Numbered from the stretch's first letter, positions 28,122 to 36,862 are shown. The stretch is 64,000 nt of DNA from Saccharothrix espanaensis DSM 44229 (GCF_000328705.1 NC_019673.1:5890001-5954000), one strand, 5' to 3'. Made by a program: numbers and translations. Notes: generated by a model from the letters alone, not told the origin.

Positions 28122-29107
28122 GCGTCAGCTCCCTTCGCGAGCTCGGATTCCGACAGCGGTTGCGCCGGGCGCTGCGGGAACTCCCTGCGCGCACGCTTGC
28201 CCCACGGGGCACCGTCGGAACGGACCACCTCGCCGGTCTCCAGGACCTGCTTGAGCCGGCGCAGCTCGTCGTCGAGCTGCTGGTGTGGTTCCTCGCCGAA
28301 GTACTTGGCGACCGCCTTGCCGATGGCCCCACCAGGAACCTCGTACACCAGGGTGACGTGCACCTCGGTGCTCACGCCGTCCGGGGCCGGCACGAAGTGG
28401 ACCGCACCGGCGTTCGGCACGGCGGCTTTCCCCGTCGATCGCCACGAGATCTTCTCGCCGGGCGTCTCGTCGGTGATCTCCGCGTCCCACTCGACCTCCT
28501 TGCCGAACGGGGCACTGGCGGACCAGTGGCTCGTCCGGTCGCCGGTGGTGCGGACCTGTTCGAGGTGCGCCATGAACGTCGGGAGGTTTTCCAGGTCACG
28601 CCAGAACGCGTAGACGTCCGTGGCGGGTTTTCGGATGGTTGTCGTTGCCGTCAACTTCACAGGTCCTCCTGTGCGTACGCCCCGTGCCTCCTGCACGGAG
28701 CTGGTGCGTGCCGCTCGGGTGGCTTGCACGGCGGTCAGCAGGTCCAGCGCCGTGATCCCGGCTACGGCACCGGTGACCCCGACCAGGCGTCGTCGACGGT
28801 GCCCGCCACGGTGGGCGAGGGCCATCCCGAGCGCGGCCAGGTCCATCGCGTCGCCCGCGACCCTGGTCCACGCCCACGCGCCCTTCCGCCGGCTCGTCAG
28901 GAGCCCGGCCGCGTGGACCAGCTCCCGCGCTCCGACGACCGGCACCACCGCTCGTGACCTCGCGGAGTCGTCCACGCCGCTGATCCGGCGCACCGTGCCC
29001 GGTGCTGCGAGCTGTACCACGCCCAGGGCGAAGCTCAGCCAGCCCAGCCCCCGGCCCCGCCGCCGCACCTCGTCGTGCTTTTCCTGCCCTCTGGTCGAAT
29101 GGGTCAT
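28118..29107 (-). CDS. SRPBCC-domain protein with N-terminal membrane region
   Basis: 329 residues. The first ~135 are hydrophobic with membrane-helix-like stretches (GLGWLSFALGVVQLAAPG and ITALDLLTAVQ). From about residue 150 a START/SRPBCC (polyketide cyclase-like) domain begins at TATTTIRKPATDVYAFWRDL and ends near TLVYEVPGGAIGKAVAKYFG. GGAGG precedes the ATG at 29107. It is coupled to the Zn-ADH. SRPBCC domains bind hydrophobic ligands; the ligand here is unknown. Confidence 0.85.
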   Translation of the reverse strand: MTHSTRGQEKHDEVRRRGRGLGWLSFALGVVQLAAPGTVRRISGVDDSARSRAVVPVVGARELVHAAGLLTSRRKGAWAWTRVAGDAMDLAALGMALAHRGGHRRRRLVGVTGAVAGITALDLLTAVQATRAARTSSVQEARGVRTGGPVKLTATTTIRKPATDVYAFWRDLENLPTFMAHLEQVRTTGDRTSHWSASAPFGKEVEWDAEITDETPGEKISWRSTGKAAVPNAGAVHFVPAPDGVSTEVHVTLVYEVPGGAIGKAVAKYFGEEPHQQLDDELRRLKQVLETGEVVRSDGAPWGKRARREFPQRPAQPLSESELAKGADA

Positions 29108-29543
29108 GGGCAGCCTCCATGTCCGATCGAGAACTGTCGAACGTCCCGCTGCACCGCGATCCGGGACGCGCCCGATGTGGGGTGGGCTACCCCTCGAAAA
29201 TCCCGCTAACCCACCGATCGACCACTGCGTGGAGATGACACCCGGTTACAGCCACAGCGGTGTGAACCGGTCATACCCGTCGTCTGTGAGCAAGTGAGGT
29301 CGTCCACTTGAACCTGACGCCTGATCCCGGAACGTTCTGCGGGGAAGAACGTTCGCGGGTGTCCGGCAGGTCGAAGTACCCGGGTGAGTTCGCGAAGCGA
29401 CCGTCGATCGCGACACGGGCCGCTCCGGGCAAGGCGAACTGAACTACTCCATCCGTGCATTTCCGGGCGTGCTTCGTCATAGCGGTGCCGGCCCAGCGCA
29501 ACGGGAAAGTGTCAGGTCCTCTTTGGACCGTCCGGCGGTCGCG
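29108..29543. other. Gene-free stretch between ADH operon and peptide exporter
   Basis: 436 bases with no open frame showing the codon bias of this genome. It includes the promoter of the minus-strand SRPBCC/ADH operon. The 3' end of the exporter operon also falls here. I see no clear terminator hairpin. Confidence 0.5.
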
Positions 29544-31604
29544 TCAGCCGACCTCCGGCGCGGGACGCTCCCCCGACCTGGCGGCCGCGTGCTCGAACGG
29601 CGCGCCCACCACCTGCCGCGCCGCCAGTCGGTGGAACAGGCCGTCGGTGTCGGCGAACAACTCGTCGAACGTGCCGGACTGCACGACCCGGCCCCGGTCC
29701 AGGACGACGATCCGGTCCGCGTCCCGCACGGTCGACAGCCGGTGTGCGACGACCACGCGGGTGGCGGCCGACCGGCGGGTGCCGGCGGTCACGACCTCCT
29801 GGGTCCGGTTGTCCAGCGCGCTGGTGGCCTCGTCGAAGAACAGCACCCGGGGCTTCGTCGCGAGCGCGCGGGCGATCAGCACCCGCTGGCGCTGCCCGAC
29901 CGACAACGTGCCGCCCCCGAACGGCACCACGGTGTGGAGCCCCATCGGCAGCCGGCGGACGTCCTCCTCCAGCCCCGCCAGCCGGACCGCCTCCCACACC
30001 GCCTCGATCGGCAGCGGGTCGGCGCCGCAGATGTTCTCGCGCAGGGTGCCGCCGAACAGCCGCCCGTCCTGGAGGACGACGCCGCACTGGCGGCGCACGG
30101 CCCCCACGTCGAGCCCCGCCAGGTCCTGCCCGTCGTAGCGCACCGCCCCCGTCCCGGGTCGTTCGAACCCCAGCAGCAGCCGCAGCAGGGTCGACTTGCC
30201 CGACCCGCTCGGTCCGACGAGGGCGACGAACTCGCCGGGCCGGACGTGCAGGGAGACGCCGTCGAGCACGGGCGCGGCCGAGCCCGGGTAGCGGAACGTC
30301 ACGTCGCGGACCTCGATCTCGCCGGCGAGTTCCACCGGCCGCGCCCCCGGCTCGCTCTCCGGCGACGCGGCGAGCACGTCGGACACCTCGCCGAGGCGGG
30401 GCAGCGCGGCGGCGACGTCGACCCCGGCCGCGCACAGCGTGATCGTCGCCTGCACCAGCAGCGCCAGCCCCGCGTTGGCGGTGAAGAACCGGTCGGCCGG
30501 CACCTGCCCGCTCAGCGGGCCCGACAGCACCGCCAGCAGCACCAGCTGAGCGCTGATCGGCAACGCCGTGACCAGCGCCGCCAACCCCGCCTGGACCCGC
30601 CGCACACCCTGCACCCCGGCCCGCGCCGCCACCGCGGCCTCCGCCCACCGGTTGAACGCCCGGGGTTCGGCGGCGGCGGTCTTGATCGTCGTGACGCCGG
30701 CCAGCACCTCGTCGGTGACCGAGGCGGCGCGGTGCTCGGCGGGCAGCGCGGCCCGCTGCCGGCGCACGACCACCGCGCCGAGCGCGGCGCTCACCAGCGC
30801 CGTGCCGACGACCAGCCCGAACCCGACCCAGGTGAGCCCGGACTCCACGACGAGCAGCAGGCCGACCCCGGCGCAGGCGGTGCACAAGGCGAGCAGCGCC
30901 CTGGCGGGCACCCCGTCCAGGGCCTGCCGCACGTGGGCGACGCCGAGGACCCGGTTCGCCAGCGCGCCGCTGGTCGTCCCCCGGAAGAACCCGGTCGGCA
31001 GCCGGAGCAGCCGGTCCCACAGCGCGAGGTGGAGGTTCGCCTCGAACCGGTCCTCGAACCGCAGCGCCCGCAGGTTCAGCACGACCTCCAGCAGCGCCGC
31101 CGCCACCGCGGTCGCCAGGTAGAGGACGACGTCCCAGGCCATCCCGCGCAGGTCGCCCCGGACGAGCCCACCGAGGACCTGGCCGATGATCAACGGCGTC
31201 GCCAGGTGGAGGATCGCGACGAGCGCACCGGCCACCAGCATCCCGCGCAGGTCGCGGCCGTTGCCGGTGAGCCCCCGGCGCAGCAGGTCCCGCAGGCGGG
31301 CCCGCGCGGGCAGCGGCAGGTGCGGGACGGCGACGCTGTCGGTGAACGCGGTCGCGCCGGCCGCGTCCACCGGCGTGCGTGCCCTGGTCACGGGGTCGAC
31401 CACGTGGTAGCGGCCACGCGCGAACACCAGCGGCACCGCGACGGGGTCGCCCGTCCCGTCGGTGCCCCGGCCGATCAACGGTCCGATGTCGCGCCGCCAC
31501 CAGCCCCGGTCCAGCCGGGTCCGGCGCAGGCGGATCCCGGACTGCCGCGCGTGCGCCCGCAGCGCCGCCAACGGGTCCGCCGGCGGCGCGCTCACCGCCG
31601 CCAC
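29544..31604 (-). CDS. NHLM-type ABC exporter core (permease-ATPase, second transporter)
   Basis: 686-residue half-transporter of the NHLM bacteriocin-system type 2 class, without a C39 peptidase. An N-terminal segment (LRAHARQSGIRLRRTRL, WWRRDIGPLI) is typical of this subfamily. Six membrane helices follow, then an ATPase with Walker A GPSGSGKST, signature LSVGQRQR (SVGQ in place of SGGQ) and Walker B VLFFDEATSALD. The usual single long chain is split here: its N-terminal domain is the upstream gene at 31592, overlapping by 13 bases. Last gene of the operon; probably exports the peptide at 35494 or assists its exporter. Confidence 0.85.
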   Translation of the reverse strand: MAAVSAPPADPLAALRAHARQSGIRLRRTRLDRGWWRRDIGPLIGRGTDGTGDPVAVPLVFARGRYHVVDPVTRARTPVDAAGATAFTDSVAVPHLPLPARARLRDLLRRGLTGNGRDLRGMLVAGALVAILHLATPLIIGQVLGGLVRGDLRGMAWDVVLYLATAVAAALLEVVLNLRALRFEDRFEANLHLALWDRLLRLPTGFFRGTTSGALANRVLGVAHVRQALDGVPARALLALCTACAGVGLLLVVESGLTWVGFGLVVGTALVSAALGAVVVRRQRAALPAEHRAASVTDEVLAGVTTIKTAAAEPRAFNRWAEAAVAARAGVQGVRRVQAGLAALVTALPISAQLVLLAVLSGPLSGQVPADRFFTANAGLALLVQATITLCAAGVDVAAALPRLGEVSDVLAASPESEPGARPVELAGEIEVRDVTFRYPGSAAPVLDGVSLHVRPGEFVALVGPSGSGKSTLLRLLLGFERPGTGAVRYDGQDLAGLDVGAVRRQCGVVLQDGRLFGGTLRENICGADPLPIEAVWEAVRLAGLEEDVRRLPMGLHTVVPFGGGTLSVGQRQRVLIARALATKPRVLFFDEATSALDNRTQEVVTAGTRRSAATRVVVAHRLSTVRDADRIVVLDRGRVVQSGTFDELFADTDGLFHRLAARQVVGAPFEHAAARSGERPAPEVG

Positions 31605-32419
31605 CCGGTCACCGCGCGCAGCACGTCGCGGGGCTCGCCGCCGGACTGGTCCACCGGGCCGGTGCGGGGGCCCAGGCCCAGTTCGCCCAAGGCGCGACGG
31701 GCGGTCGCGGCGATCGCGGACCGGTGGGCGCGCCGGCGTTCGGCGAGCGCGGCGAGGAGACGTTCGTCGTCCGCTCCCGCCTCGTCCACGGCGGCCCCGG
31801 CCAGGCGGGTCAGGTGGCCGCCGATGACGTCGGTGAGCCCGCCGGCGCGCAGGACGTCCTCCGTGGTGCGGAAATTTAGGACGCAGTCGTCCTCGGCGCG
31901 GATCCAGTCCCCCACCGCGAGCAGGACGGCGTCCCGGCCGGCGGTGACCACGTCGCCGCCGTTGACGCGGAACCTACCGCCGGCCCGCAGCCAGAGCGGG
32001 CGTCGGGCGCACAGCGCGGACCGGCCGGAGGCGAGCGCGCCCGGCCGCAACGGCTCGCTGTGGCGCGGCGGGTGCGCCGGTCGGGCCCGGTCGGACATCG
32101 CCTGCAAGGCGCGGTCCAGCGCCGGGCCGAGCGCGCCGGCCCACCCCGGGAACGCCGGGTCGTGCAGTTCCCGCAGCCGGGCCCCGGGCAGCGGCACGGC
32201 CCACAGTTGCCCCTCGCCGGTCGACGCGGGCGGCGGCACGGCGCTGAACTCCGGACAGCGCGCCACGAACTGCCGGCGGGACCGGCTGCCGTCGGGCAGC
32301 TCCCACACCGCGAAGAGGTCGACCGGGCCGCCTTCGACCAGGTAGGTGAACCGCCGGTCGAGCCGGCGCGGTCGCGCGGACGCCTCCGACGCCGAGGCGG
32401 CGAGGAGGTCCCAGCTCAC
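31592..32419 (-). CDS. Detached N-terminal domain of NHLM-type ABC exporter
   Basis: 275 residues without ATPase motifs. The C-terminal half (DDCVLNFRTTEDVLRAGGLT, then VIGGHLTRLAG) resembles the N-terminal extension of NHLM type 2 ABC proteins. The transporter core follows in another frame with a 13-base overlap, so this is either a genuine gene split or a frameshift in an ancestral fusion. The GTG at 32419 overlaps the previous gene (GTGA). No signal peptide or membrane helix is evident. Probably acts as a soluble regulatory or substrate-docking subunit. Confidence 0.7.
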   Translation of the reverse strand: MSWDLLAASASEASARPRRLDRRFTYLVEGGPVDLFAVWELPDGSRSRRQFVARCPEFSAVPPPASTGEGQLWAVPLPGARLRELHDPAFPGWAGALGPALDRALQAMSDRARPAHPPRHSEPLRPGALASGRSALCARRPLWLRAGGRFRVNGGDVVTAGRDAVLLAVGDWIRAEDDCVLNFRTTEDVLRAGGLTDVIGGHLTRLAGAAVDEAGADDERLLAALAERRRAHRSAIAATARRALGELGLGPRTGPVDQSGGEPRDVLRAVTGWRR

Positions 32420-34602
32420 GGCGTCACCTCCGGGGTCTCGTGGTGCCGGATGAGGTCGGCGTAGGCGCCGTCGCGGGCGAGCAGCTCGTCATGCGTGCCG
32501 CGTTCGACCTCACGGCCGTGCGCCAGCACGACGATCAGGTCGCAGTCGCGGACGGTCGCCAGCCGGTGGGCGATGATCAGGCAGGTCGCCCCGCGTCGCC
32601 GGATGTCGGCGTCGATGAGCGCCTCCGTCGCGGTGTCCAGGGCGCTGGTGGCCTCGTCGAGCACCAGCAGCCGGGGCCGGCGGGCCAAGGCGCGGGCGAT
32701 GACCAGGCGTTGGCGCTGCCCGCCGGAGAAGTTCCGGCCGCCTTGGCGCACCGGGGCGTCCAGGCCGCCGGGCCGGTGGGCCACCTCGTGCAGGACGTGC
32801 GAGTCGGCCAGCGCGGCGAGGACCTCGTCGTCGCCGATGGTGGGGTCCCACAACGTCACGTTGTCGCGCACGGTGCCCTGGAACAGGGTTTCGTCCTGGT
32901 CGACCACCGCCGTGGTCGCCGCCCGCAGGTCCGGGTCCAGGGCGTCGAGGTCGTACCCGTCGATCGTGACGCGCCCGCGCCACGGCCGGTGGAGCCCGAC
33001 GACCAGCCTGCCCACCGTCGACTTGCCGCTACCGGAACCACCGACCAGCGCCACCCGGGCACCGGGCGGCAGCTCCAGGGAGAAGTCGGTCAGCAGCGGC
33101 GCGGCCGAGGGGTTGTAGCCGAACGTGACCGACTCGACCAGCACCCGGCCCTCCATCGGCACGTCCGTGACGGGGTCCGGCGGGGGCGCGGGCACCGGGT
33201 AGTGCTCGACGTCCAGCAGCCGCCGGACGTCGACGCCGACCTCCGCCACCCGGGCGCTGACCTCGCCCAGGGCGTCCACCGGCCGGTTCATCGCCGTGAC
33301 CAGGCCCTGCACCGCGACGAGCAGGCCCACGGTCAGGGTGCCCGCCACGACCAGCCCGCTGCCGACGGCCAGCAGCACGGCGGTGGTCACCGCCATCACC
33401 AGCGTCGGGACCACGCCGAGCACGGCGGCCGGGACCCCGGCCCGTTGCCGGCCCCTGCTCACCGCGGCCTGGCGGGCGGCGACCTGCCCGAACGCCAGGT
33501 CCTCCTGCCCGTTGGCCTTCGTCGTCTCGATCATCGCGATCGTCGAGACGACGGTGGAGTACCAGCGGCCCCGCTCCGCCTGGACCCCGGCGACGGCGGA
33601 CGTGCGCATCCTGGACAGCCACCGCAGCACCACGACGTTGAGCCCGGAGCACGCCGTGGCGCACAGCCCGAGCACGGGGTCGTACCAGCAGAGCAGGACG
33701 CCGTAGGCCAGCACCAGGGCGAGGTCGACGGCGGTCGCGGCGAGCCGCCTGGTGAACACCTCCGCCACCGCGTCGTTGGTCTCGACCCGGTGCGCGATGT
33801 CGGCGGCCGGCCGCTGGTCGAAGAACGCCTGCGGCAGCCGCAGCACGTGCCGGAAGAACCGGGCGGCCCCGCCGAGCGCGACGGCGGTCTCCGCCCGGAC
33901 CAGCAGGAGCCGCTGCACGAGCGCCGCGACGGACGTGATCACGGTCGCGATCGCCAGCGCCGACACCAGACCGGTCGCCACGCCGGTGTCCCCGCCGAGC
34001 AGCACCCGGTCCACGAACACCCGCGACAGCAACGGGAACCCGATGCCCAACACCGCCACGAGCAGCCCGAGCAGCACGGTCAGCGGAACCACCGAGCCGA
34101 GGTGGCGCCACCGCCGGGCCACCGCCGCGAGCAGGCTGAACCGCCGGCCCTCGGGCCGGAACGCGGGCCCGGGTCCCAGGTCGATCGCGATGCCGGTGAA
34201 GGAGCGCTCGAACTCGTCCCACGGGACGGCCCGGGGGCCCAGCGCCGGGTCGTTCACCCGGACCCGGCGGCGGTCCATCCCCTCCAGCACCAGGAAGTGC
34301 TCGAACCGCCAGTGGAGGACCGCGGGCAGCCGCAGCTCGCCGAGGCCGGCGATCCCGCACTGCCTGCCCCTGGCGGTCAGCCCGTGCCGCCGCGCGGCCT
34401 TCACCACGCCGGACGCGGTGGAACCGTCCCGGCCGACCCCGCAGTCCCGGCGCAGCTCCTCCAGCGGGACGTGCCTGCCGTAGTGGGACAGCACGATGCC
34501 GAGCGACACCGCGCCGCACTCGGTCGCTTCCATCTGGACCAGCGTGGGCGTGCGGACCCGGCGGCGGGTGGGGCGCGCGGTCCTTCCGGCGACGGCGGTC
34601 AC
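32416..34602 (-). CDS. C39-peptidase ABC exporter (double-glycine leader processing)
   Basis: 728-residue exporter that both cuts and exports a double-glycine peptide. An N-terminal C39 peptidase has its catalytic Cys in QMEATECGAVSL, His in HFLVLEG and Asp in VNDPALG, so the protease looks active. Membrane helices (about 175-440) follow, then an ATPase with Walker A GGSGSGKST, FSGGQRQR and LLVLDEATSALD. The GTG at 34602 overlaps the adaptor stop (GTGA). It should cleave the 45-residue precursor at 35494 after its GG. Confidence 0.92.
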   Translation of the reverse strand: MTAVAGRTARPTRRRVRTPTLVQMEATECGAVSLGIVLSHYGRHVPLEELRRDCGVGRDGSTASGVVKAARRHGLTARGRQCGIAGLGELRLPAVLHWRFEHFLVLEGMDRRRVRVNDPALGPRAVPWDEFERSFTGIAIDLGPGPAFRPEGRRFSLLAAVARRWRHLGSVVPLTVLLGLLVAVLGIGFPLLSRVFVDRVLLGGDTGVATGLVSALAIATVITSVAALVQRLLLVRAETAVALGGAARFFRHVLRLPQAFFDQRPAADIAHRVETNDAVAEVFTRRLAATAVDLALVLAYGVLLCWYDPVLGLCATACSGLNVVVLRWLSRMRTSAVAGVQAERGRWYSTVVSTIAMIETTKANGQEDLAFGQVAARQAAVSRGRQRAGVPAAVLGVVPTLVMAVTTAVLLAVGSGLVVAGTLTVGLLVAVQGLVTAMNRPVDALGEVSARVAEVGVDVRRLLDVEHYPVPAPPPDPVTDVPMEGRVLVESVTFGYNPSAAPLLTDFSLELPPGARVALVGGSGSGKSTVGRLVVGLHRPWRGRVTIDGYDLDALDPDLRAATTAVVDQDETLFQGTVRDNVTLWDPTIGDDEVLAALADSHVLHEVAHRPGGLDAPVRQGGRNFSGGQRQRLVIARALARRPRLLVLDEATSALDTATEALIDADIRRRGATCLIIAHRLATVRDCDLIVVLAHGREVERGTHDELLARDGAYADLIRHHETPEVTP

Positions 34603-35351
34603 GTGAGCAGCCAGTCGACCGGGCGTTCGTCGGCGAGCGTGATGCGGGCCGTGACGACGCCAGGCGCGTACCACCGGTCCCGGGCGAGGTCACCGGTCGG
34701 GTCGACGGTGACCGCCACGACCGGGCCGGCGGAGAGGAAGGGCGTCACGTCGCGGGTCCGGCCGAGGAAGGCGCGCAGCGATTCGGCGGTCTCCGGGAAC
34801 GAGCCGACCTCGCGCACCACCCCGGCGGCGGGACCGGGCGCGCCGGACAGCTCGACCGTCATCCCGGCCCGCACCGACCGCGCCGCCGGAGCGGCGACGT
34901 AGACCACGGCGCGCACCCGGTCGTCGGGCGTGTCGAGCCGTTCGAGGTTCGCGACACTGGTCCCGGTGGCCACCCACTGGCCGGGCGAGACCAGCGTGCC
35001 GACCACGTACGCGGTCCAGGGCGAGCCGACGGTGAGCGTGCCGCCGTCGGCGTCGGCCAGTTCGTAGAGCGCCTGACCCCGCTCCACCCGTTCGCCGGAC
35101 CGAGCCAGGACGGCGGTCACCAGGCCCGCGCGCGTTGCGTCCACTGTGGACACCCCGGCGGCGCGGGTGAGAACACCCGGCGCGGAGACCGTCCTGGGCA
35201 CGGTACCGAAAACCGACCAGGCGCTCGCGGCGACCACCACCGCGGTCAGGGCGAGCGCGGTGAGCCAGGCGGGCACCGGGGCGAGGTGCGCGACCTCGTC
35301 CAGCTGCTCCGGCGACGCGAGCGATTCGAGGGCGCGTTTGCGGAACTTCAC
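34599..35351 (-). CDS. HlyD-like adaptor/secretion protein of the peptide exporter
   Basis: 250 residues. One N-terminal membrane anchor (WLTALALTAVVVAASAW) precedes beta-barrel/lipoyl-like HlyD segments (GVLTRAAGVSTVDATRAGLV; LVSPGQWVATGTSVANLE). It matches the NHLP-system secretion protein in position and domain content. GTG at 35351 has GGAGGAG upstream. The protein bridges the ABC exporter and the outside. It is coupled to the C39 exporter and preceded by the hairpin at 35401. Confidence 0.85.
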   Translation of the reverse strand: MKFRKRALESLASPEQLDEVAHLAPVPAWLTALALTAVVVAASAWSVFGTVPRTVSAPGVLTRAAGVSTVDATRAGLVTAVLARSGERVERGQALYELADADGGTLTVGSPWTAYVVGTLVSPGQWVATGTSVANLERLDTPDDRVRAVVYVAAPAARSVRAGMTVELSGAPGPAAGVVREVGSFPETAESLRAFLGRTRDVTPFLSAGPVVAVTVDPTGDLARDRWYAPGVVTARITLADERPVDWLLT

Positions 35352-35400
35352 CGGCTCCTCCTCGGTCGACCGGGAACGCGGGCCCGGTGGAAGAACGCGA

Positions 35401-35435
35401 ACGGGCGCGCCGGGAGCGGATCCCGGCGCGCCCGT
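35401..35435 (-). terminator. Perfect 14-bp hairpin between precursor and exporter genes
   Basis: ACGGGCGCGCCGGG - AGCGGAT - CCCGGCGCGCCCGT, a perfect stem with a seven-base loop, between the precursor stop (35494) and the adaptor start (35351). In the direction of transcription it is followed by TCGCGTTCTTCC rather than a clean T tract. It probably acts as an attenuator or mRNA stabiliser that makes precursor mRNA more abundant than exporter mRNA. Confidence 0.75.
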
Positions 35436-35493
35436 CGTCGCGCGGTGTGGCCGTCGCGGCGACACCGGCACAACAGTCCGACTGGCGGTCTGC

Positions 35494-35631
35494 CTACGCG
35501 CGGGGGATGCGGCGACCGCTGCCGAACTCGCCGTAACCGCCGGCGACGGTGTCCAGGTCGGCGTCGTCGAGCTCGACGACAGCGGTGATCTCGACGTCGT
35601 CGGAGGTGGGGAGGATCTGGTCGTTGGCCAT
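35494..35631 (-). CDS. Double-glycine-leader peptide precursor (bacteriocin/RiPP-like)
   Basis: 45 residues. The acidic leader (residues 1-32) ends in LDDADLDTVAGG, the classic hydrophobic/acidic GG signal of Nif11- or bacteriocin-type leaders. The core after the GG would be YGEFGSGRRIPRA: 13 residues, no Cys, one Ser, three Arg. ATG at 35631 with GGAG eight bases upstream. An upstream in-frame extension is unsupported. Its partner is the C39 exporter four genes in. No modification enzyme lies adjacent, so the product may be an unmodified export peptide or pheromone, or be modified in trans. Confidence 0.85.
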   Translation of the reverse strand: MANDQILPTSDDVEITAVVELDDADLDTVAGGYGEFGSGRRIPRA

Positions 35632-36126
35632 TGTTCTTCTCCTGGTCAGACGTGCTTCGGTGGAAGGCCGTTGCGGATCCGGAGGCCGTCGTCCTCGCGG
35701 TGTCGCCTTTTGGCCACGAGAGAAACGTAAGGGCCCGGTCGGGCGGTCAACCACGCAGAAGTCCAGGCAGAACAAGAACTTCCGCCCGTTCTGCCGGTCC
35801 CGCCGGACGGGCGTTTCCCGGCATTGCGGCGGATGGGCGTCGCGTCGCGGAAACAGGGGATTAAGCGCAGGCGTCCAACAGGTACCGTGCGAGTGGGTTC
35901 AGCGCAAGTCGCCTTGCGAGTTCCGCCGATGCGCCACTGCGGTGGTCTGGCATCTCCGAAAGGCGACCGGCGAGCCGGGGTCGGGTTCCCACGCCCCTCC
36001 CACCCGCGGTACTAGCGGTGCCCTGAGGGTTGGATCAGGCGGAGATCAGGGGAAACCCTGATGGCACGGTGACCGGTCGCCGACATGCTGGAGGTGTCAA
36101 GGGACATCCGCAGTTCGAGGAGAGTC
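35632..36126. other. Gene-free stretch holding divergent promoters
   Basis: 495 bases between the precursor (minus) and the DUF4342 gene (plus). It must hold the precursor promoter. A TTGACC (about 35745-35750 read on the minus strand) with a TTACGT too close downstream is the only promoter-like pair I see, at weak spacing. No gene is recognised. Confidence 0.45.
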
Positions 36127-36417
36127 ATGAGCGAATCCAGGCCCGAGTCCCCCCGTGCCGCCGTCGATGCCGTGGTCGACGCCGTTCGGGGGTTGGTCAA
36201 CGAGGGCATCAACCGCCGGGTGGTCGTGCGCGACAGCAAGAACGACGTGGTGCTGGAGGTGCCGGTGGCCCTTGGGGTGGTAGCGGTGCTGGCCGCTCCG
36301 GTGGCCACCACGATCGGTGCCGGTGTCGCGCTGGCCGGCAGGTGCGGGATCAAGCTCGAGAACCGCCAACAGCCCGGTAACAAGCCCGCGACGACGGTCG
36401 AAGCCGAGCAGGTGTAG
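36127..36417 (+). CDS. DUF4342 protein
   Basis: 96 residues. An N-terminal helix (AAVDAVVDAVRGLVNEG) is followed by the DUF4342 pattern: RRVVVRDSKNDVVLEVPVAL and a hydrophobic hairpin VVAVLAAPVATTIGAGVAL, ending IKLEN. Probably membrane-associated. GAGGAG before the ATG at 36127. Function unknown in the family. It stands alone, divergent from the peptide precursor. Confidence 0.8.
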   Translation: MSESRPESPRAAVDAVVDAVRGLVNEGINRRVVVRDSKNDVVLEVPVALGVVAVLAAPVATTIGAGVALAGRCGIKLENRQQPGNKPATTVEAEQV

Positions 36418-36470
36418 CCGGTCGGCGGTGGTGCCAGCGTGTGCCGTTCGACAACCTGCCGATGGAACCG

Positions 36471-36629
36471 CTACCGCCGGCACCTCGCGCGGCCACGCCG
36501 CCTCCACCGCACCACCAGTGCTACCACGCAGACCAGCCCGATGCCGATGCACCCGAAACACCACGGCGACGACGGGGACGAACCCTCGGACATCGCCACT
36601 GGCCGCGGCAACATCCTGATATCGATCAT
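36471..36629 (-). CDS. Possible small single-membrane-span protein
   Basis: 52 codons from an ATG at 36629. The product has one hydrophobic helix (WCFGCIGIGLVCVVALVV) and a strongly basic tail (RWRRRGRARCRR), as in many tiny actinobacterial membrane proteins. A GGAG lies nine bases upstream. No family recognised. Support is only the membrane pattern, so this may be chance. Confidence 0.35.
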   Translation of the reverse strand: MIDIRMLPRPVAMSEGSSPSSPWCFGCIGIGLVCVVALVVRWRRRGRARCRR

Positions 36630-36679
36630 GATGCTGGCTCCGGGCGGCGCAGCACTCGCACTGGGGCTGTTCCTGGGCT

Positions 36680-36862
36680 GGGACACCGTTCCCGAACGCA
36701 GATGGCAATACCTTCTTCCGCCTGCACGTGATCGACATGAACGGCCCGATGGACGTCGACAGGTGGGACGAGCCCGCCGGCGACCGCTTCGCATGCCGGT
36801 ACGAGGCATACCTCACCAACCCGCGTTCCCAACGCAGGAAAACACATAGCGCGTCGCGCTGA
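36680..36862 (+). pseudogene. Fragment of a GyrI-like effector-binding domain protein
   Basis: One plus-strand frame reads GNTFFRLHVIDMNGPMDV and, after a short gap, ACRYEAYLTNP before stopping at 36862. These match the middle and C-terminal hallmarks of the GyrI-like small-molecule-binding domain (xHVIDMxGxMDV, YETYLTNP), but most of the domain and any start are missing. GC-rich third codon positions show it was once coding. Likely an eroded remnant; identification from memory only. Confidence 0.45.

Noticed and set aside
25666..28332. Very long minus-strand open frame running past the membrane protein
   Set aside because: Upstream of 26826 it reads antisense-frame noise over the Zn-ADH gene; the supported start is the ATG at 26826 with a ribosome site.
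35494..35631. Lasso or lanthipeptide precursor
   Set aside because: The core has no Cys and does not start with Gly or carry the ring-forming Asp/Glu at the right place; no lanthipeptide or lasso enzyme is adjacent.
35740..35770. Promoter for the peptide precursor
   Set aside because: The TTGACC and TTACGT pair has a spacer of only about 14 bases, too short for confidence.
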